The position numbers and the translations under genes were made by a program. This document shows, piece after piece, positions 63,446 to 64,000 of a stretch of 64,000 bases of DNA; position 1 is the first letter of the stretch; each line of letters starts with the position of its first letter. This DNA comes from Plantibacter sp. VKM Ac-2880 (GTDB lineage: Bacteria; Actinomycetota; Actinomycetes; Actinomycetales; Microbacteriaceae): assembly GCF_015351235.1 (NCBI RefSeq), contig NZ_JADKSJ010000001.1, forward strand, positions 744,001 to 808,000, written 5' to 3'. A model generated the notes under the pieces. The model had not been told where the DNA came from. It ran no database searches and saw nothing but the letters and a program-made list of their open reading frames with translations.

Positions 63446-63568
63446 TACAGTGCCTGTGTGTCCCTGATCATCGCTCCGCCCCGTGTCGGGCGTCTGGAGG
63501 TCGTCGGCGTCTCCAACGCCGGCCCGAGAGCACAGTCCATCCGGTCGATCACCTCACCCACCAGGTGA
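63446..63568 (+). CDS. Candidate leader peptide of the FBP gene (36 aa), with its -10 box
   Basis: TACAGT (63446-63451) is followed after 6 nt by GTG (63458), the local leaderless pattern. The ORF starts M-S-L-I-I-A-P-P-R-V-G-R-L-E and ends S-I-T-S-P-T-R, stopping at 63566-63568. A CTCACC-N5-GGTGAG hairpin (63551-63567) overlaps its end. It precedes structured RNA and the FBP gene, so it may be a regulatory leader peptide. Coding part is 63458-63568. Confidence 0.5.
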   Translation, partial: YSACVSLIIAPPRVGRLEVVGVSNAGPRAQSIRSITSPTR

Positions 63569-63574
63569 GGACGT

Positions 63575-63681
63575 CGACCCCGTGCAGCGCGCTCATCCGA
63601 GCCGCCGACGGGGTCGCGCACCCGACGTACCCGCTGCGGCGCTCAAACGCCCGGAGGGTTCCTCCGCCGTCGCTCCGACGG
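63575..63681 (+). promoter_or_regulatory. Structured 5' leader of the FBP gene
   Basis: Three successive stems: CGACCCCGT / ACGGGGTCG (63575-63583 with 63608-63616), CGGAGG-N3-CCTCCG (63652-63666) and CCGTCG-N3-CGACGG (63667-63681). They lie between the leader ORF and the FBP start, an arrangement like ribosome-mediated attenuators. Confidence 0.5.
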
Positions 63682-63704
63682 CCCAGCCGAAACCGGTGAA
63701 CCAC

Positions 63705-64000
63705 ATGATCCCCCTGAACGACTCCCAGATCAGAGCTTCCTTCGTCAACGCCTCACGCAAAGAGGTGAGTGACGTGATGCTGCCCGCCGAGCTCGAGACG
63801 ATCGACTTCGAGGTCCGCGACTTCCTCGGGTGGCGCGACAAGAAACTGCCGCGGCGCGCCTATGTCGTGACGATCGTCGACGGAGCGCCCGTCGGCATCC
63901 TCCTCCGGCAGGCCGACGCCATGCCACGGACCCGGCCCCAGTGCGCCTGGTGCCAGGACGTGACCCTCAGCAACGACGTCGTCTTCTCCAGCGCCAAGCG
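63705..64000 (+). CDS. FBP domain protein (EF-G-binding, FusB-like), 3' truncated by window edge
   Basis: The first 98 codons are present; the frame is open at the right edge. M-I-P-L-N-D-S-Q-I-R-A-S-F-V-N-A, then F-L-G-W-R-D and P-Q-C-A-W-C-Q-D, the first Cys pair of the treble-clef zinc finger. This matches actinobacterial FBP proteins related to FusB, which binds EF-G and rescues translation from fusidic acid. The ATG has no strong ribosome binding site. A ~250-nt structured leader precedes it. Confidence 0.85.
   Translation, partial: MIPLNDSQIRASFVNASRKEVSDVMLPAELETIDFEVRDFLGWRDKKLPRRAYVVTIVDGAPVGILLRQADAMPRTRPQCAWCQDVTLSNDVVFSSAK

Noticed and set aside
1-64000. tRNA, rRNA or known riboswitch genes
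   Set aside because: No cloverleaf, rRNA-like or recognisable riboswitch sequence was seen in the intergenic regions examined.

Overview
The window is high-GC DNA from an actinobacterium, most likely a member of the Microbacteriaceae. The grounds are very high G+C with G/C-rich third codon positions, DUF7882 proteins typical of that family, a mycothiol-dependent enzyme, DUF222-HNH genes, CTTCGACAAGCTCAG-type palindromic repeats, and many starts preceded by a TANNNT box 6-7 nt upstream of the start codon (leaderless genes). The genus cannot be read with confidence. I see no rRNA, tRNA, CRISPR array, transposase or prophage; it looks like chromosomal, mostly accessory and stress-related gene content.
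0-6 kb: a truncated membrane gene, two overlapping GAF-ANTAR regulators, then a forward envelope/stress operon (Ala-rich protein, holin-X-like, DUF3618, YihY/BrkB), a shared bidirectional terminator, and a DUF6766 gene whose 5' end is partly duplicated. 6-15 kb: SDR + FAD oxidoreductase + SRPBCC, an amino-acid permease, DUF6328, HIT, a flavin reductase behind a SoxR/MerR-like promoter, proline dehydrogenase, YdeI-like and mycothiol-dependent genes. 14.8-16.7 kb: a repeat-rich zone around a DUF222-HNH gene, including a 70-bp tandem array.
17-26 kb: a TetR gene divergent from a six-gene operon (Dpp-type substrate-binding protein, two ATPases, two permeases, GH3 beta-glucosidase). A perfect 24-bp palindrome sits inside its promoter, so this looks like a regulated importer and hydrolase for a beta-glycoside-type substrate. 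26-38 kb: a stress island with two DUF7882 genes, Dps, an overlooked 42-aa acidic protein, FUSC, two paralogous SDRs flanking GH15 and SMP-30 genes, a second YihY/DUF3618/holin module in reverse, an MhqO/MhqD-like VOC dioxygenase and hydrolase pair, and an Lrp/DUF2000 divergon.
38-51 kb: a mosaic of regulators and oxidoreductases, including a TetR/MDR pair, an FAD monooxygenase with a DUF2071 gene, an alpha/beta hydrolase with a CsbD-like tail, an MFS pump, an ABM-epoxide hydrolase fusion, a DUF418/TetR divergon, and DUF6578 with GNAT.
51-60 kb: a homoprotocatechuate (3,4-dihydroxyphenylacetate) meta-cleavage cluster: hpaD, hpaE, a GntR regulator, an FAH-RraA fusion, hpaI, hpaH, a divergent MFS symporter and an IclR gene. 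hpaF and hpaBC are not in the window. Two ATNGTATACGAT palindromes mark the likely GntR operators. The FAH-RraA linker is made of repeat-element DNA read in frame. 60-64 kb: TolB-like, MarR, a small membrane protein, a cysteine-desulfurase-like enzyme, and the start of an FBP (EF-G-binding) gene preceded by a structured leader with a candidate leader peptide.
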